Shown here in pieces: positions 56,913 through 64,000 of a stretch of DNA of 64,000 nucleotides (its first letter is position 1; each line of letters opens with the position of its first letter). Source of the stretch: Microbacterium sp. AK009 (GTDB lineage: Bacteria; Actinomycetota; Actinomycetes; Actinomycetales; Microbacteriaceae). The stretch covers positions 124,001-188,000 of the forward strand of contig NZ_JACCCG010000005.1 of assembly GCF_013410955.1 (NCBI RefSeq), written 5' to 3'. Position numbers and translations under genes: made by a program. The notes beneath the pieces are model-generated. The model did no database searches and had not been told where the DNA came from. It saw only the letters and a list, made by a program, of their open reading frames with translations.

Positions 56913-56918
56913 AGCGTA
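56913..56918 (-). promoter_or_regulatory. -10 box of the GNAT gene
   Basis: TACGCT lies exactly 6 nt before the GTG at 56906. Confidence 0.55.
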
Positions 56919-57051
56919 CTGTGTCGAGGTCGCCGGACATCGAAGAGTCTCCTTTAATCGTAGTTCCTTTCTACCAACCCTTCCCCAATTGCCTCCTCAA
57001 TGTCGGAACCCCCTGCGATGATGTGAGTAGGTCATCGAGACGGAGATTCCA

Positions 57052-58473
57052 GTGGACGCGAACGAGAAGCGGCGGCGGGCGGAGGACAAGCGCGCCGGGG
57101 TGTTCGCGGACGAGCTGGCGAAACTGCAGCGGGCGGAGGCCAAGCTTGCGGCGAAGAAGACCCGATTGCTGGCGGACGCGTATGCGTTGACGTTGGAGCA
57201 GCGGTCGCGGGTGGGGTCGGCGTCGTCGCGGGAGCGGGACATGCCGCTACGGTCCATGGCCCTCGAGCTCGGCATGTCCGTGCGGGTCAATGACCGGCCG
57301 ATGCAGACGCAGATGCACGACGCTTACGAGCTCATGGAGCTGTTCCCGCAGACGATGGAAGCCCTGTCGGAGGGGCGGGTGTCTCGGGCGCATGCGCAGG
57401 TGATCCAGGACGCCGGGCGGGTGATCGAGGATGCCGCCGACCGGGCGTCGTACGAGCGGATCGTGCTGGTGGAGGCGGAACGGCAGACGGTGCCGCGGAC
57501 GAAGAAGTACGCCATCCAACGCGCCGAGGTGTTGGACCCGCGGCCACTCCAAGAACGACACGACAAAGCCATCCGGCAACGGCGTGTGTTCGTCACCGAC
57601 CTGGACGACACCCTGTCGGCCCTGACGATCGTGGGCGGGAACGTCTACATCCACGGCGCCTACCACCGGCTCACGGGCCAAGGCACCACGGTCAAGAACG
57701 TCGACCGCGCGAAACGGCGCGCATACGCCGCCGCGCAGACTGAGGCGGAGAAGACGGGCAGGAACGGCAACGGCAAGAGCATCGGCAACGGCACGAGCAA
57801 AGCCGAGGCCACGCAAGACGCCGAAGCCAGGCACGACGACGAGCCGTGGTTCGACGACCGGACCCTCGACGAGATCCGGTGCGACCTGGCCCTGGACATG
57901 CTCCTCGCCGGGTCCCCGGTGATCGACCCCACCGACCCCACCAGCGGCGGGCTCGGCGCAATCAAGGCGGAGGTGCAGATCACCATCCCCATCACCACCC
58001 TCACCGGAGTCACAAACTCCGGCGCCGAGCTGAACGGTCTCACCCCCGTCGACCCGGAGACGGCGAGGCGGATGGCGGGAACCGCGAAGATCTGGGAACG
58101 GGTCATGACCGACCCCATTACCGGGGTCGTGACCGCGGTCGACAGGTACCAGCTCCATCCATCGCAAACCCGGTTCCTCAACGCCCGCGATGTCACCTGC
58201 CGCACACCCGGATGCCGAAGGCCCGCAAAGGACTGCCACATCGACCATTCGAAAGACTTCGCGCTCGGCGGGCCCAGCTGCAACGACAACCTCTGCAACG
58301 AGTGCGCGAGACACCATACGTTGAAGCACGCCACGAACTGGCACGTGGAACAGCTGCCCGGCGGCATCCTGACGTTCACCAGCCCCGGCGGGAAGACCCA
58401 CGACAGCCATCCCCCATCGCGGGTCGCGTTCGTCCCCACTGACCACGGCGAATACAGCGTTGCACCCTTCTGA
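57052..58473 (+). CDS. DUF222-HNH endonuclease-family protein (13E12-like)
   Basis: A 473-aa protein with an N-terminal helical DUF222 domain (about residues 40-330, with a low-complexity GNGNGKSIGNGTSKAE insert) and a C-terminal HNH nuclease: CRTPGCRRPAKDCHIDHSKD and LCNECARHHTLKH. These multi-copy actinobacterial genes have uncertain function and are often linked to mobility. The GTG at 57052 has CGGAG about 6 nt upstream. Codons look less GC-biased than its neighbours, and the preceding 145 nt include a clearly AT-richer patch, which hints at acquisition. Confidence 0.9.
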   Translation: MDANEKRRRAEDKRAGVFADELAKLQRAEAKLAAKKTRLLADAYALTLEQRSRVGSASSRERDMPLRSMALELGMSVRVNDRPMQTQMHDAYELMELFPQTMEALSEGRVSRAHAQVIQDAGRVIEDAADRASYERIVLVEAERQTVPRTKKYAIQRAEVLDPRPLQERHDKAIRQRRVFVTDLDDTLSALTIVGGNVYIHGAYHRLTGQGTTVKNVDRAKRRAYAAAQTEAEKTGRNGNGKSIGNGTSKAEATQDAEARHDDEPWFDDRTLDEIRCDLALDMLLAGSPVIDPTDPTSGGLGAIKAEVQITIPITTLTGVTNSGAELNGLTPVDPETARRMAGTAKIWERVMTDPITGVVTAVDRYQLHPSQTRFLNARDVTCRTPGCRRPAKDCHIDHSKDFALGGPSCNDNLCNECARHHTLKHATNWHVEQLPGGILTFTSPGGKTHDSHPPSRVAFVPTDHGEYSVAPF

Positions 58474-58527
58474 GGGTCACCGGCCACGTGTTCGGCAGGA
58501 TGCCGCACGAGCGCCGGGGACGAGGGA

Positions 58528-59100
58528 TCAGGACGATCGCGTGCTGGCTCGCAGCGGCCCATCGACCCACTGATCGACCTGGTCCTGCGAGCGCAGACGA
58601 ACCACGGCCGGAGCCGTGTCATCCCCCGCCAGTCGGGGGATCCGCTCGTCGTACTTGTGCCGGGTGCGGATGGACCACCGCACGATGTGCTCGGGATCCG
58701 TGAGGAAGGTGTGAAGCGGAGGTTCGATGTTGCCGTTCCACAGCACCTCGCGGCGGAGTCGCCGCCGGAGGGTCCGGCGCACAACGCGCGGGAACACGCA
58801 GGTCCAGAAGGGCAGATCGAGCCAGACCAGGGTGTCGGCACGAGCCGTCAGGAGCGGCCGCGCCGGCGCGTACTGCCATTCGGTGACCCAGGACTCCCCC
58901 TCCACCAGCCTCTCGACGTCACCGAGGAACTCCGGTCGTTCGGTCCAGCCTGCCCCGTGGAACAGGGCGTCGATCTCGGTGTGCGGCGCCCCGGTGATCT
59001 CAGCGATCCTCGCCGCGAGTGTCGTCTTCCCCGCCCCCGACACCCCCGCAACCGCGAACCGGCGCGGGCGCCGGGGCAGCGGATCGTCGAACGCGAGCAC
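58528..59100 (-). CDS. P-loop nucleoside/adenylate kinase-like protein
   Basis: A 190-aa P-loop NTPase of the type annotated as topology-modulation or adenylate-kinase-like (FlaR-type). Walker A is GVSGAGKTT near residues 20-28, followed by HTEIDALFHGAGWTERP and LVWLDLPFWT. The GTG at 59100 is chosen because TATCAT stands 6 nt upstream, while the longer frame would run into the divergent membrane-protein gene. Its role is unclear; small-molecule phosphorylation is likely. Confidence 0.82.
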   Translation of the reverse strand: MLAFDDPLPRRPRRFAVAGVSGAGKTTLAARIAEITGAPHTEIDALFHGAGWTERPEFLGDVERLVEGESWVTEWQYAPARPLLTARADTLVWLDLPFWTCVFPRVVRRTLRRRLRREVLWNGNIEPPLHTFLTDPEHIVRWSIRTRHKYDERIPRLAGDDTAPAVVRLRSQDQVDQWVDGPLRASTRSS

Positions 59101-59106
59101 CGCACG

Positions 59107-59112
59107 ATGATA
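59107..59112 (-). promoter_or_regulatory. -10 box of the P-loop gene
   Basis: TATCAT lies exactly 6 nt before the GTG at 59100. Confidence 0.6.
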
Positions 59113-59118
59113 CGGCGC

Positions 59119-59124
59119 TAGCCT
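59119..59124 (+). promoter_or_regulatory. -10 box of the DUF2834-like gene
   Basis: TAGCCT lies 7 nt before the ATG at 59132. It faces the divergent TATCAT box only 6 nt away, so the two leaderless promoters share about 30 bp. Confidence 0.5.
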
Positions 59125-59131
59125 TCGAATC

Positions 59132-59497
59132 ATGACCCGCCCCCGCGATCCCTGGCCTCCCCTCGCGATCACGTTCCTCGTCCTCGCAATCGCCGGACTC
59201 GTCGCCACCTTCATCTTCAACGTCTGGGCGGTCGTGCAGATGCGCGATTTCATCGGCGACCTCGTCACCAGCGGCCCCGCGGTGTCATCTATCACCGTCG
59301 ACCTCCTCGTCGTCGCCGTCGCGGCGTGCGTCGTCATTGTGGTCGAGGGGCGGCGCCTCGGGATGAAGCGGTGGTGGCTCTACATCGTGCTGTCGGGCAT
59401 CACGGCGATCGCGTTCACGTTCCCGCTGTTCCTCGCGATGCGCGAACGGAGACTGGCCGCGCATCGCGCGGCGAACGGGGCCGCTCCGCCGGCGTGA
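59132..59497 (+). CDS. DUF2834-like small membrane protein
   Basis: A 121-aa protein with three predicted membrane helices (about residues 10-33, 54-70 and 81-101) and a basic C-terminus. The ITFLVLAIAGLVATFIFNVW opening resembles DUF2834 proteins of unknown role. It appears leaderless. Its end overlaps the 3' end of the convergent LacI gene by 83 nt, an unusually long overlap that suggests the LacI C-terminus is extended. Confidence 0.72.
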   Translation: MTRPRDPWPPLAITFLVLAIAGLVATFIFNVWAVVQMRDFIGDLVTSGPAVSSITVDLLVVAVAACVVIVVEGRRLGMKRWWLYIVLSGITAIAFTFPLFLAMRERRLAAHRAANGAAPPA

Positions 59498-60566
59498 CAT
59501 CCACCGAGACGGCTGCGGCCGTGCCGACCGTGCCGACAGAGCCGCGCGCCCGCAGCGGCATCGCGATCCGCTCGACGGAGGCTACCGTGGCGACCGCGTC
59601 ATCCTCGCCGTCGAGGAGGAACTGGATGGCCCGGCGACCGAGCTCGTAATGCGGGATGGCGAATGTCGTCAGGCCCGGGTGCAGCCAACCCGCCAGCTGA
59701 TGGTCGTCGAAGGAGACGAGGGAGAAATCCTCGGGCACGCGGAGCCCCGCCTCCTGCAGAGCCTGATATGCGCCGAAGGCGAGTCGGTCGTTGAAGGTGA
59801 TGATCGCCTCGCCCCGCGCCCCGGTCGCGATGAGGTCGGCCGTCGCCTTCCACCCGTCCTCGGGCAGCCAGACCTTGCACACCCGCCCGCTCGCCGGCGC
59901 TATCCCGGCCTCGGCGAGCGCGTCGAGGATGCCCGCCAGACGCTCACGACCGGCGACCGTCTGAGGCGGCACCTCATCACGGGCGGGACCGGCTCCGAGC
60001 AGATGGATGCGGGTGTGACCGGCCGACAGCAGAAGCTCGGCCGCCCGCCGGCCGGCGTCGTACTCGTCGGGGATGATGGCCGTGACCGCCCCGGCCTCAT
60101 CGGGCAGAGCGTTCAACAGCACCACCGATCGCCCGCGCACTCCCTCGGGTATCGGTCGTTCCCGGGTGAACATCGAGGCGATGACGACAGCGTCGACCTG
60201 TCGGTCGAGCATCGTCTGGATCAGTCGCTCCTCTTCGGCGAGATCGCCCTCGGTCTCACCGATGAACAGCAGATACCCCTCACGGTGAGCGTGATCGAGC
60301 GCGCCCTTGATCATGTCGCCGGCCAGCTGCGAGGTCGCGATGGTGTCGGAGATGAACCCGATGGTGCGGCTGGACCCGCGGCGAAGGTCGGCCGAGAGAA
60401 TATTGGGACGGTAGCCGAGCTCCGAGGCCACCTGGCGCACCCGCTGCTGCGAGGCCTCCGAGATCCGCAGCTCGGTGCCACGGTCTGAGAGCACGAGCGA
60501 CGCCGTCGTCCGTGACACGCCGGCGGCGCGGGCCACGTCGGCGAGGGTCACACGGCGTCGGGTCAC
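59415..60566 (-). CDS. LacI-family repressor of the sugar importer
   Basis: A 383-aa LacI/GalR regulator. The N-terminal helix-turn-helix and hinge (TLADVARAAGVSRTTASLVL near residues 5-24) precede a periplasmic-binding-protein-like sugar domain (TIGFISDTIATSQLAGDMI; FNDRLAFGAYQAL; LVSFDDHQLAGWL). The C-terminus is about 40 residues longer than usual. The GTG at 60566 fits the family start. It is divergent from a sugar ABC importer, with two 16-bp palindromes between them, and is surely its local repressor; the sugar is unknown. Confidence 0.9.
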   Translation of the reverse strand: MTRRRVTLADVARAAGVSRTTASLVLSDRGTELRISEASQQRVRQVASELGYRPNILSADLRRGSSRTIGFISDTIATSQLAGDMIKGALDHAHREGYLLFIGETEGDLAEEERLIQTMLDRQVDAVVIASMFTRERPIPEGVRGRSVVLLNALPDEAGAVTAIIPDEYDAGRRAAELLLSAGHTRIHLLGAGPARDEVPPQTVAGRERLAGILDALAEAGIAPASGRVCKVWLPEDGWKATADLIATGARGEAIITFNDRLAFGAYQALQEAGLRVPEDFSLVSFDDHQLAGWLHPGLTTFAIPHYELGRRAIQFLLDGEDDAVATVASVERIAMPLRARGSVGTVGTAAAVSVDVTPAERPRSPRDARPVSVRASRGTAGT

Positions 60567-60674
60567 ATCATCCGTCCTTCGTTCCAGGCCGATCCTAACG
60601 GGTGGGTAACGACACCCGATGAGTTCGCATTCGCAGAGTTGACAGACGTCCGGCAGGTGGTCATGATGATCCTT

Positions 60675-60690
60675 GCTAACACGATTTAGC
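60675..60690. promoter_or_regulatory. LacI operator 1
   Basis: GCTAACACGATTTAGC is a 16-bp imperfect palindrome with a central CG/TCG step and GCTAA arms, typical of LacI-family sites. Confidence 0.7.
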
Positions 60691-60695
60691 ATGGA

Positions 60696-60711
60696 GCTGA
60701 ATCGAGTTAGC
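60696..60711. promoter_or_regulatory. LacI operator 2
   Basis: GCTGAATCGAGTTAGC is a second 16-bp site of the same design, 21 bp from operator 1 centre to centre, that is two helical turns on the same DNA face. Confidence 0.7.
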
Positions 60712-60788
60712 TCAGAGTACCTCGCAGCCCCCTGCGTTCCTCGCACACCCGATCCAAGCCTCGCAGAACCCACGGAAGGGAGACACTG

Positions 60789-62156
60789 GTGTCTCAATCA
60801 CACGGCCACCGGTCACGCCTCTATCTCGCCACCGGCCTTCTGGCCGCATCCGGCCTCGCGCTCGTCGCCTGCGCCCCTCCCGGCGGCGGCGGCACCGCCG
60901 ACTCCGGCGGGTCGGCGGCGCCGACCCTGGACGGCGCCCCCACCTGCGGTGAGGAGGACGTCGTCCTCGACATGTACATCGAGACCGGCTTCCCGCTGCC
61001 GAAGGAACTGGCCGACGAATTCACCGATCAATACCCGAATGTCACCTTCGACATCCGCGAGGACCAGTTCGCCGTCATCACCCAGAACGCTCCCCGCGTG
61101 CTGCAGGACTCCCCGCCCGACCTGATGCGCCTGCCGCAGATGTCGGAGCTGGCCTCCAGCGGGCTGCTGCTGAACCTCGACCCCTACGCCGAGGCGTTCG
61201 GGTGGACGGACTGGCCCGCCTCGCAGCTGGAGCAGCTGCGCGTCGACGACGAAGGCCGACGCGGCGACGGCCCTCTCTACGCGATGGGGCTCAACTTCTC
61301 GATGACCGGCGTCTTCTACAACAAGGAGCTCGCCGAGCAGATCGGGATGACCGAGCCGCCGGCCACCCTCGAGGAGTTCGACGGCTACCTCGCCGCCGCG
61401 CGCGACGCCGGACTCACCCCGATCGCCCAGTTCAACGGCGGGGCGACCGGAGGTCTGCTCTTCCCGCTTCAGCTGCTCATGGCCTCGTACGGCGAGACCG
61501 CCCCGATCAACGACTGGATCTTCCAGAAGGAGGGGGCGACGATCGACACCCCCGACAACCTCGAGGCCGCCGAGCACCTTCAGGGCTGGGTCGAGGAGGG
61601 CTTCTTCGCCGACGACGTCAACTCCATGGACTACTCGCAGATGATGAGCCGATTCATCGGCGGCGAGAGCGTCTTCATCTTCAGCGGCGACTGGGAGTCG
61701 GGCAACCTCGACACCCAGATGCCCGACAACGCCGGCTTCTTCGTCATGCCTCCGCTCGAAGAGGGCGGCGCGATCGGTGCCATGTCGGCGCCCCTGACCT
61801 ACGGCATCTCCGCCAACGCCGAGAACCCCGACTGCGCCGCGTTCTTCCTGAACTGGGTCGCCACCGACGAGACCGCCCGCACCATCACCGTCGAGGTCGG
61901 CGGGTCGCACCCGATGGGGCCGGCCGACGCCTTCATGCCCGAGGTGGCTGAGGGCTCGGTCACCGCGGAGACCCTCGCCGCCGGGACGACGATCAACGAC
62001 GCCGACGGTGCGATGGACTTCATCGCCAACGCCACCGGCGCGATCTACGCCCAGAGCTGGACGCCCAACGTGCAGCGACTGGTCGCCGGTGAGCAGGACG
62101 CGGCGGGGCTGCTGAGCGCCGTCCAGACCGACTACGAAGCCGAGGTCGGTCAGTAG
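60789..62156 (+). CDS. Sugar ABC transporter substrate-binding lipoprotein
   Basis: A 455-aa extracellular solute-binding protein (family 1, CUT1 type). A signal peptide ends in the lipobox LVAC (Cys near residue 28); a Gly-rich linker follows, then the two-lobe binding fold with FYNKELAEQIGM, the typical GDWESGNL and the late GSHPMGP segment. It captures an oligosaccharide outside the membrane and delivers it to the two permeases just downstream. The GTG start follows AGGGAGA. It is under probable LacI control through the upstream operators. Confidence 0.93.
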   Translation: MSQSHGHRSRLYLATGLLAASGLALVACAPPGGGGTADSGGSAAPTLDGAPTCGEEDVVLDMYIETGFPLPKELADEFTDQYPNVTFDIREDQFAVITQNAPRVLQDSPPDLMRLPQMSELASSGLLLNLDPYAEAFGWTDWPASQLEQLRVDDEGRRGDGPLYAMGLNFSMTGVFYNKELAEQIGMTEPPATLEEFDGYLAAARDAGLTPIAQFNGGATGGLLFPLQLLMASYGETAPINDWIFQKEGATIDTPDNLEAAEHLQGWVEEGFFADDVNSMDYSQMMSRFIGGESVFIFSGDWESGNLDTQMPDNAGFFVMPPLEEGGAIGAMSAPLTYGISANAENPDCAAFFLNWVATDETARTITVEVGGSHPMGPADAFMPEVAEGSVTAETLAAGTTINDADGAMDFIANATGAIYAQSWTPNVQRLVAGEQDAAGLLSAVQTDYEAEVGQ

Positions 62157-62158
62157 GC

Positions 62159-63139
62159 ATGAGCTCGCGCTCCCAGGTTGCGGCGGCGGACACCTCCGCC
62201 GCCGCAACCCCTCCCCCCGTGTCGACCACTCCTGGTGACACCACGCTCATGCGCCGCCGCCGACGACGCCGTGTCATCCGCGACCTCAGGATCTACCTGC
62301 TCGTCCTGCCGGCGGCGGCCTTCTACATCGCCTTCGTCCTCCGCCCGATCGCGCTGACCGCCCAGTACTCGCTCTACGACTGGGACGGGTTCACCACCGC
62401 CTCCTGGGCGGGCCTGGACAACTACGGCGAGGTCTTCGGCAATCCGACGCTTCTCGGCGCGCTCCTCAACTCCTTCGAGCTGATCATCTACTTCAGCATC
62501 ATCCCGGTGATCCTCGGACTGTTCGCCGCGAACATCATTCGCGGGATCGCGACCAGCAGACTGGCGACGGTCTCGCGCACCGTCCTGTTCCTCCCTCAAG
62601 TGATCCCGCTCGTGGCGGCGGGCATCATGTGGAGCTGGCAGCTGTCCTCCACCGGCTTCGTGAACCAGCTGCTGAGCGCGGTCGGCCTCGGCGGGCTCAC
62701 GCGAGCCTGGCTCGGCGATTTCAACACCGCGCTCCCCGCCGTCGGCCTTATCGGTGCGTGGGTGCAGCTGGGTCTGTGCACCGTCCTGCTGCTGGCCGGC
62801 ATGACCAAGATCGACCCCGCCCTCTACGAGGCGGCCCGCATCGACGGCGCCGGACCCATCCGCGAGTTCTTCTCGATCACCCTGCCGAGCGTCCGGCAGG
62901 AGCTCGCCGTGGCGATCACCGTCACCGTCATCTCCGCGCTGGCGAGCTTCGACATCATCTACATCTCGACCCAGGGCGGACCGGGCAACAGCACACTCGT
63001 GCCGGGTCTGCAGATCTACTACCTGGCCTTCTTCCAGCGCGACGTGGGCACGGCCTCCGCGCTCGCCGTCGTGCTGATGCTTCTGGTGCTCCTCGTGGTG
63101 CTGCCGCTGCAGCGCATCATCCGCGGGAGGGACGCATGA
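62159..63139 (+). CDS. Sugar ABC transporter permease (MalF-like)
   Basis: A 326-aa CUT1 permease with six core membrane helices after a charged N-terminus (a run of arginines near residue 32). The EAA loop EAARIDGAGPIREFFSITLP contacts the ATPase. It begins 2 nt after the binding-protein stop and overlaps the second permease by 4 nt. No ATPase gene is present in this cluster, so the importer probably borrows a shared MsiK-type ATPase. Confidence 0.93.
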   Translation: MSSRSQVAAADTSAAATPPPVSTTPGDTTLMRRRRRRRVIRDLRIYLLVLPAAAFYIAFVLRPIALTAQYSLYDWDGFTTASWAGLDNYGEVFGNPTLLGALLNSFELIIYFSIIPVILGLFAANIIRGIATSRLATVSRTVLFLPQVIPLVAAGIMWSWQLSSTGFVNQLLSAVGLGGLTRAWLGDFNTALPAVGLIGAWVQLGLCTVLLLAGMTKIDPALYEAARIDGAGPIREFFSITLPSVRQELAVAITVTVISALASFDIIYISTQGGPGNSTLVPGLQIYYLAFFQRDVGTASALAVVLMLLVLLVVLPLQRIIRGRDA

Positions 63140-63960
63140 TCACCCCGCTCCGCGACAAGATCCTCGGCCGCGCCCTGCTGTTCCTCCTGATGGCGATCAC
63201 GATCATCCCGTTCGTGAGCCTGTTCGTCACGGCGCTTCATCCCCCCGGCACCTACCCCGCGGGTATCAGCTGGCCCGAGACCCCGCGATGGGACAACTTC
63301 CTCACGGCCTTCCAATCCGCCAACATGCTCGAGCTGCTGTGGTCGAGCGTCCTCATCGAGCTCGGCGTGGTGCCCATCGCGGTGCTCATCGCCACGCTGG
63401 CCGGCTTCGCCCTGGGCCACCTGCGCCCGCGCGGCGGGAACGCGGTCTTCATCGTGTTCATCCTCGGCTTGACTCTGCCCTTCGAGGGCATCGTCGTGCC
63501 GCTGTACTACCAGATGCGCGACATCGGGCTCCTGAACAGCCGGTGGGCGATCATCCTCCCCCTCATCGGCCTGTTCATGCCGTTCGCGATCATGTGGATG
63601 CGTGCGCACTTCGTCAACATGCCCCACGACCTCTCGGAGGCCGCGCGGGTGGACGGGGCGTCGACGTGGCAGCTGTTCTGGAAGATCCACGTGCCGCTCT
63701 CGGCACCCGCCCTGTCTTCGCTGGCGATCCTGCTCTTCCTCTGGACCTGGAACCAGTTCCTCCTCGCCATCGTGCTCGTCGACGATCCCGCCAACCGGAC
63801 GATGGCGGGCGCCCTCGGTGCCTTCCAGGGCCAGTGGGGAACCGACATCCCGCTGCTGTGCGCCGGGTCGCTGCTGATCCTCACCCCGACGCTGCTGATT
63901 TTCCTGATCTTCCAGCGCCACTTCGTCTCCGCCCTCCTGCAGGGCTCACTGAAAGGCTGA
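63136..63960 (+). CDS. Sugar ABC transporter permease (MalG-like)
   Basis: A 274-aa CUT1 permease, the second of the pair, with six membrane helices and the EAA loop EAARVDGASTWQLFWKIHVP. ATG 63136 overlaps the first permease (ATGA); the frame open back to 62629 is a shadow. SBP, MalF-like and MalG-like genes form one coupled operon, followed at once by another gene that runs off the window. Confidence 0.93.
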   Translation: MITPLRDKILGRALLFLLMAITIIPFVSLFVTALHPPGTYPAGISWPETPRWDNFLTAFQSANMLELLWSSVLIELGVVPIAVLIATLAGFALGHLRPRGGNAVFIVFILGLTLPFEGIVVPLYYQMRDIGLLNSRWAIILPLIGLFMPFAIMWMRAHFVNMPHDLSEAARVDGASTWQLFWKIHVPLSAPALSSLAILLFLWTWNQFLLAIVLVDDPANRTMAGALGAFQGQWGTDIPLLCAGSLLILTPTLLIFLIFQRHFVSALLQGSLKG

Positions 63961-63963
63961 TCG

Positions 63964-64000
63964 ATGCCGCCGATCCCGCCCTTCGATCCCGACGTGGCAC
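63964..64000 (+). CDS. Start of a gene cut by the window edge
   Basis: An ATG 3 nt after the permease stop opens a frame reading MPPIPPFDPDVA up to the last base. It is probably the next gene of the importer operon, but 12 residues are too few to name it. Confidence 0.4.
   Translation, partial: MPPIPPFDPDVA

Overview
The window is very GC-rich, densely packed chromosomal DNA from an actinobacterium, most likely a member of the Microbacteriaceae close to Microbacterium. That placement is inferred from composition and gene content: dnaX-recR, aspartokinase and asd with an internal aspartokinase start, a DUF222-HNH gene, mqo, a family-65 phosphorylase with its HAD partner, and TANNNT -10 boxes placed directly at start codons. 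I see no prophage, insertion sequence, CRISPR array or plasmid gene. About 66 protein genes (one broken, one cut by the window edge), one tRNA-Ser(GGA) and one small SRP RNA fill nearly all of it.

Region by region: 1-7.1 kb carries a HAD phosphatase, a GntR repressor with an FMN-dependent 2-hydroxy-acid (lactate) dehydrogenase, thymidine kinase, a DUF2207 membrane protein and malate:quinone oxidoreductase. 7.2-15.3 kb holds asd and aspartokinase, separated by a divergent TetR/DHFR-like pair with two palindromic operators, then an EamA exporter, recR and dnaX. 15.4-22.3 kb is carbon metabolism: a GH65 disaccharide phosphorylase with a beta-phosphoglucomutase-like HAD, pta-ackA, and the SRP RNA. 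22.4-27.0 kb is a MoxR-DUF58-transglutaminase cluster. 27.0-29.0 kb contains a dicarboxylate-type symporter flanked by two copies of a 67-nt palindromic repeat, then tRNA-Ser with its terminator.

29-36 kb contains a DUF427 protein, a LON-substrate-binding-like protein, a flavin monooxygenase, a broken YcaQ-like gene and a large LuxR-type (LAL) regulator preceded by a 66-aa ORF. 36-44 kb has a CoA-pyrophosphatase-like Nudix protein, a secreted transglycosylase-like protein, an uncharacterised protein with a C-terminal hydrophobic stretch, a Tat-exported metallophosphoesterase coupled to a lipoprotein and a membrane protein, and an AarF/UbiB kinase. 44-52.7 kb contains a PadR regulator, an Old Yellow Enzyme, an ACT-domain protein, and a four-gene catabolic-looking operon (ureohydrolase, NTF2-like, NCS1 permease, cyclase-type hydrolase) divergent from an XRE-cupin regulator. 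51.5-56.9 kb has redox and stress genes: a sulfide:quinone-reductase-like flavoprotein with a PPOX protein, msrB-msrA, a small DUF2945 protein, a cold-shock protein with a structured leader, a fatty-acid desaturase and a GNAT acetyltransferase. 57-64 kb has a DUF222-HNH gene, a P-loop kinase-like protein, and a LacI-controlled sugar ABC importer without its own ATPase gene in view.

Two patterns cross the whole window. Many genes carry a TANNNT-like hexamer exactly 6-8 nt before the start codon, implying leaderless mRNAs; this fixes several starts. Several local regulators lie beside visible palindromes that are plausible operators. The most novel-looking items are the paired 67-nt repeat, the XRE-cupin ureohydrolase/permease operon, the cold-shock leader beside a desaturase, two small paralogues sharing an EPPP core, and the unknown exported three-gene module at 39.6-42.4 kb.
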